Positions 7,535 through 8,935 of a stretch of 8,935 bases of DNA are shown here, one piece after another. This stretch comes from Lachnospiraceae bacterium. GTDB taxonomy: Bacteria; Bacillota_A; Clostridia; Lachnospirales; Lachnospiraceae. The notes beneath the pieces were generated by a model. That model was not told the DNA's origin, searched no databases, and saw only the letters and a program-made list of their open reading frames with translations. Position numbers and translations under genes: made by a program. The stretch lies in NCBI GenBank assembly GCA_017960415.1, contig JAGCZE010000322.1, forward strand, positions 1 through 8,935, written 5' to 3'. Positions within the stretch are counted from its first letter, which is position 1; every line of letters starts with the position of its first letter.

Positions 7535-7552
7535 ATAAAGTCTCCTGTATTT

Positions 7553-7568
7553 ATGATATTGTTATCAT
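7553..7568 (-). promoter_or_regulatory. Short palindrome upstream of ugd
   Basis: ATGATA-TTGT-TATCAT is a perfect 6-bp inverted repeat with a 4-nt centre, lying just upstream of the AGGAG of ugd (7542-7546). It may be an operator or a small hairpin; AT-rich composition makes chance plausible. Confidence 0.25.
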
Positions 7569-7593
7569 TTTTCACATCATAGTTACCTTTTTA

Positions 7594-7695
7594 ACACCTC
7601 ATCCGGCCGCTACGCGGCCACCTTCCCCTCAAGGGGAAGGCTTAGACAAGCTACCCTCTTGTCTAAAGCCTATGCATTTTCCTTCCTGGGGAAGG
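7594..7695. repeat. Intergenic REP/MITE-like element of four consecutive hairpins
   Basis: Between the epimerase and ugd lie four adjoining inverted repeats. GGCCGC/GCGGCC (7605-7610, 7614-7619) and CCTTCCCC/GGGGAAGG (7621-7628, 7633-7640) come first. Then a 12-bp stem with one bulged A pairs 7639-7650 with 7658-7670, sharing two bases with the second hairpin. Last is CCTTCC/GGAAGG (7681-7686, 7690-7695). The CACCTCATCC start and CCTTCCCCTCAAGGGGAAGG core resemble, from memory, a dispersed palindromic repeat frequent between genes in gut Clostridia. No T-run follows a stem in either direction, so intrinsic termination is unlikely. It may affect mRNA stability between the two genes. Confidence 0.7.
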
Positions 7696-7717
7696 CGCAA
7701 ACAGACAGGCGAATGAT

Positions 7718-8803
7718 TTATCGTTCCACATAATACCTGTAATACCATTCTGCGAAGCGTCTCAAACCCTCGCGGATCCCGATCTTCGGTGTAAAGCCGT
7801 AATCGCGCTCCAGGGCGGCCGCATCAGCATAGGTCACAGGCACGTCGCCCGGCTGCATTCCAACCAGCTCGCGGTGGGCCTCAAAATCATAATCCTCAGG
7901 CAGTACTCCGGCACGTACTAACTCCTCCTGAAGCGTTGAAATATAGTCCAACAGATTCTCCGGCTGGCCGCCACCAATATTGTAAACAGCATAAGGCGGA
8001 ACCGGAAGCCCGTCCCCGCCGTTTTCCTTGCGGGGAGCGCCCTGCATTACACGGAAAACACCCTCTACTATATCATCAACAAAAGTAAAATCACGCTTGC
8101 AATTGCCGTAATTGAATATCTTGATATTCTGCCCCGCAGCAAGCTTCTGCGTAGCCGAGAAATAAAACATATCCGGTCTGCCGGCCGGCCCGTACACAGT
8201 GAAAAATCTCAGACCTGTCGAGGGAATATTATAAAGCTTCGAATAAGAATGGGCAAGCAGCTCGTTCGACTTCTTCGTAGCCGCATAGAGCGAAACCGGG
8301 TTGTCAACTTTATCGTCTACGCTGAACGGAACCTTCTTGTTTCCACCATAGACAGATGAAGAGGAGGCGTATACAAGGTGCTCGACGGGATTGTGCCTGC
8401 AAGCCTCCAGAATATTGTAAAAACCTATCAGATTCGACTCAATATATACATCCGGATGGTCGATGCTGTATCTGACTCCTGCCTGTGCGGCAAGATTCAC
8501 CACGATCGAAGGCTTATAATTGTCAAAAACGCTGTCAACCAGCTCTTTGTCCGCAATGCTGCCCTTCACGAATACATGCTCTACCGGTGACTCCTCAGCG
8601 ACCTTTTCTATCAGACTAAGTCGATACTCTTTCAGCTTCGGATCATAATAGTCATTCATATTGTCAAATGAAATGACTGTTCCACCTGTCATCTCCTTTA
8701 ACAGGCGCAGAACGAGATTAGCTCCGATAAAACCGGGGGAACCGGTTACAAGTATTGATTTATTGTTTAAGTCTATTGTTGTTTTTTGTTTCATACCAGC
8801 CAT
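7718..8803 (-). CDS. UDP-glucuronate 4-epimerase (SDR family, GAE/CapI-like)
   Basis: This enzyme interconverts UDP-glucuronate and UDP-galacturonate using tightly bound NAD+. The 361-residue extended SDR protein has TGSPGFIG (20-27) for the dinucleotide and LAAQAGVRYSIDHP (104-117), a hallmark of the glucuronate epimerases. It also has ASSSSVYG (146-153), the catalytic YxxxK (Y173, K177), GRPDM (208-212) and the RDFTFVDDIV segment (237-246). Length is normal for the family. ATG 8803 is preferred over the Met three codons on because AGGG lies 8 nt upstream of it. It is the first gene of the leftward unit; ugd, which supplies its substrate, follows 183 bp later with a hairpin element between. 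Other 4-epimerases (GalE, WbpP) are less likely given the AGVRYS and GRPDM motifs. Confidence 0.92.
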   Translation of the reverse strand: MAGMKQKTTIDLNNKSILVTGSPGFIGANLVLRLLKEMTGGTVISFDNMNDYYDPKLKEYRLSLIEKVAEESPVEHVFVKGSIADKELVDSVFDNYKPSIVVNLAAQAGVRYSIDHPDVYIESNLIGFYNILEACRHNPVEHLVYASSSSVYGGNKKVPFSVDDKVDNPVSLYAATKKSNELLAHSYSKLYNIPSTGLRFFTVYGPAGRPDMFYFSATQKLAAGQNIKIFNYGNCKRDFTFVDDIVEGVFRVMQGAPRKENGGDGLPVPPYAVYNIGGGQPENLLDYISTLQEELVRAGVLPEDYDFEAHRELVGMQPGDVPVTYADAAALERDYGFTPKIGIREGLRRFAEWYYRYYVER

Positions 8804-8840
8804 ATTTAGTACCCTTCTATCTAATTTATCAATCTCAAAC

Positions 8841-8869
8841 TTGACATAAAGTCCAAACGGATGTATTAT
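8841..8869 (+). promoter_or_regulatory. Strong sigma-A-type promoter reading rightward out of the window
   Basis: TTGACA (8841-8846, perfect), a 17-nt spacer and TATTAT (8864-8869, 5 of 6) form a near-consensus promoter on the plus strand. The predicted start is near 8876. Nothing on the plus strand is coded within the remaining 59 bases, so the gene it serves begins beyond the right edge. Confidence 0.75.
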
Positions 8870-8895
8870 ATCTAATAGATAAGGTACCGTTTGGA
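8852..8895. promoter_or_regulatory. Candidate operator: inverted repeat spanning divergent promoters
   Basis: TCCAAACGG (8852-8860) and CCGTTTGGA (8887-8895) are perfect 9-bp inverted arms around 26 bp. Nested almost concentrically is TATCTA-A-TAGATA (8869-8881). The left arm is in the rightward promoter's spacer; the right arm covers the leftward -35 position and the start of the rightward transcript. A further related ACGGTTTG lies at 8900-8907. The layout suits a regulator controlling both directions; its identity is unknown. Confidence 0.5.
8865..8893 (-). promoter_or_regulatory. Candidate leftward promoter for the epimerase gene, overlapping the rightward one
   Basis: A perfect TATAAT on the minus strand (8870-8865) occupies the same bases as the rightward -10. 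At 17-nt spacing the -35 position reads CAAACG, a poor match, and lies inside the right arm of an inverted repeat. The predicted leader is about 55 nt. A weak -35 inside a candidate operator would fit activator dependence, but that is inference. Confidence 0.45.
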
Positions 8896-8905
8896 ACAGA
8901 CGGTT

Positions 8906-8935
8906 TGCCTAAGTTATTAGTTACTTAAAAAGGCA
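8906..8935 (+). promoter_or_regulatory. Possible leader hairpin at the right edge
   Basis: TAAGT (8910-8914) can pair with ACTTA (8923-8927), and the outer TGCC (8906-8909) with GGCA (8932-8935), leaving four unpaired A residues on one side. It lies in the leader of the predicted rightward transcript. The window ends here, so neither its extent nor its role can be judged. Confidence 0.2.

Noticed and set aside
7594..7695. The hairpins as intrinsic terminators between the epimerase and ugd
   Set aside because: No T-run follows any stem on either strand, and ugd lacks a clear promoter of its own.

Overview
The window holds five genes, all on the minus strand. It reads as a nucleotide-sugar and cell-surface polysaccharide locus followed by a large secreted adhesin-like protein. 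AGGAG-type ribosome binding sites, Ig-like (Big_2-type) domains joined by Gly/Ser linkers, sigma-A-like promoters and a palindromic intergenic repeat of a kind I associate with gut Clostridia all suggest a mid-GC Firmicute, perhaps Lachnospiraceae-like. This placement is inference; there is no rRNA or other taxonomic marker here.

Layout in transcription order (right to left). At the right edge (8804-8935) is a regulatory region with a strong rightward promoter, a weaker leftward promoter overlapping it, and a 9-bp inverted repeat spanning both. Then come a UDP-glucuronate 4-epimerase (8803-7718), an intergenic hairpin-rich element (about 7594-7695), a UDP-glucose 6-dehydrogenase (7534-6290), and an RmlD-family dTDP-4-dehydrorhamnose reductase carrying an unusual repeat-built insertion (6222-5179). 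A membrane-anchored CapD/WbpM/PglF-like UDP-sugar 4,6-dehydratase follows (5063-3126) with its own strong promoter. Next is a 42-bp tandem repeat that overlaps and runs past that gene's stop codon. Last is a secreted multi-domain Big_2 protein (2801 to beyond position 1, incomplete), also with its own promoter.

How the genes fit together: the dehydrogenase and the 4-epimerase together convert UDP-glucose to UDP-glucuronate and then UDP-galacturonate. The RmlD homologue would supply dTDP-L-rhamnose or a related sugar. The CapD-like enzyme starts the route to a 4-keto-6-deoxy or amino sugar. No glycosyltransferase, flippase or polymerase is in the window, so the end product (capsule, wall polysaccharide or protein glycan) is unknown. 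The adjacent surface protein has long Ser/Thr/Gly linkers that could be glycan acceptors, but that link is speculative.

The most unusual feature is that three of the five genes carry short degenerate in-frame repeats: 15-residue units in the surface protein, 8-12-residue units inserted into the RmlD homologue, and 14-codon units at the tail of the CapD-like gene, where the frame continues past the stop.
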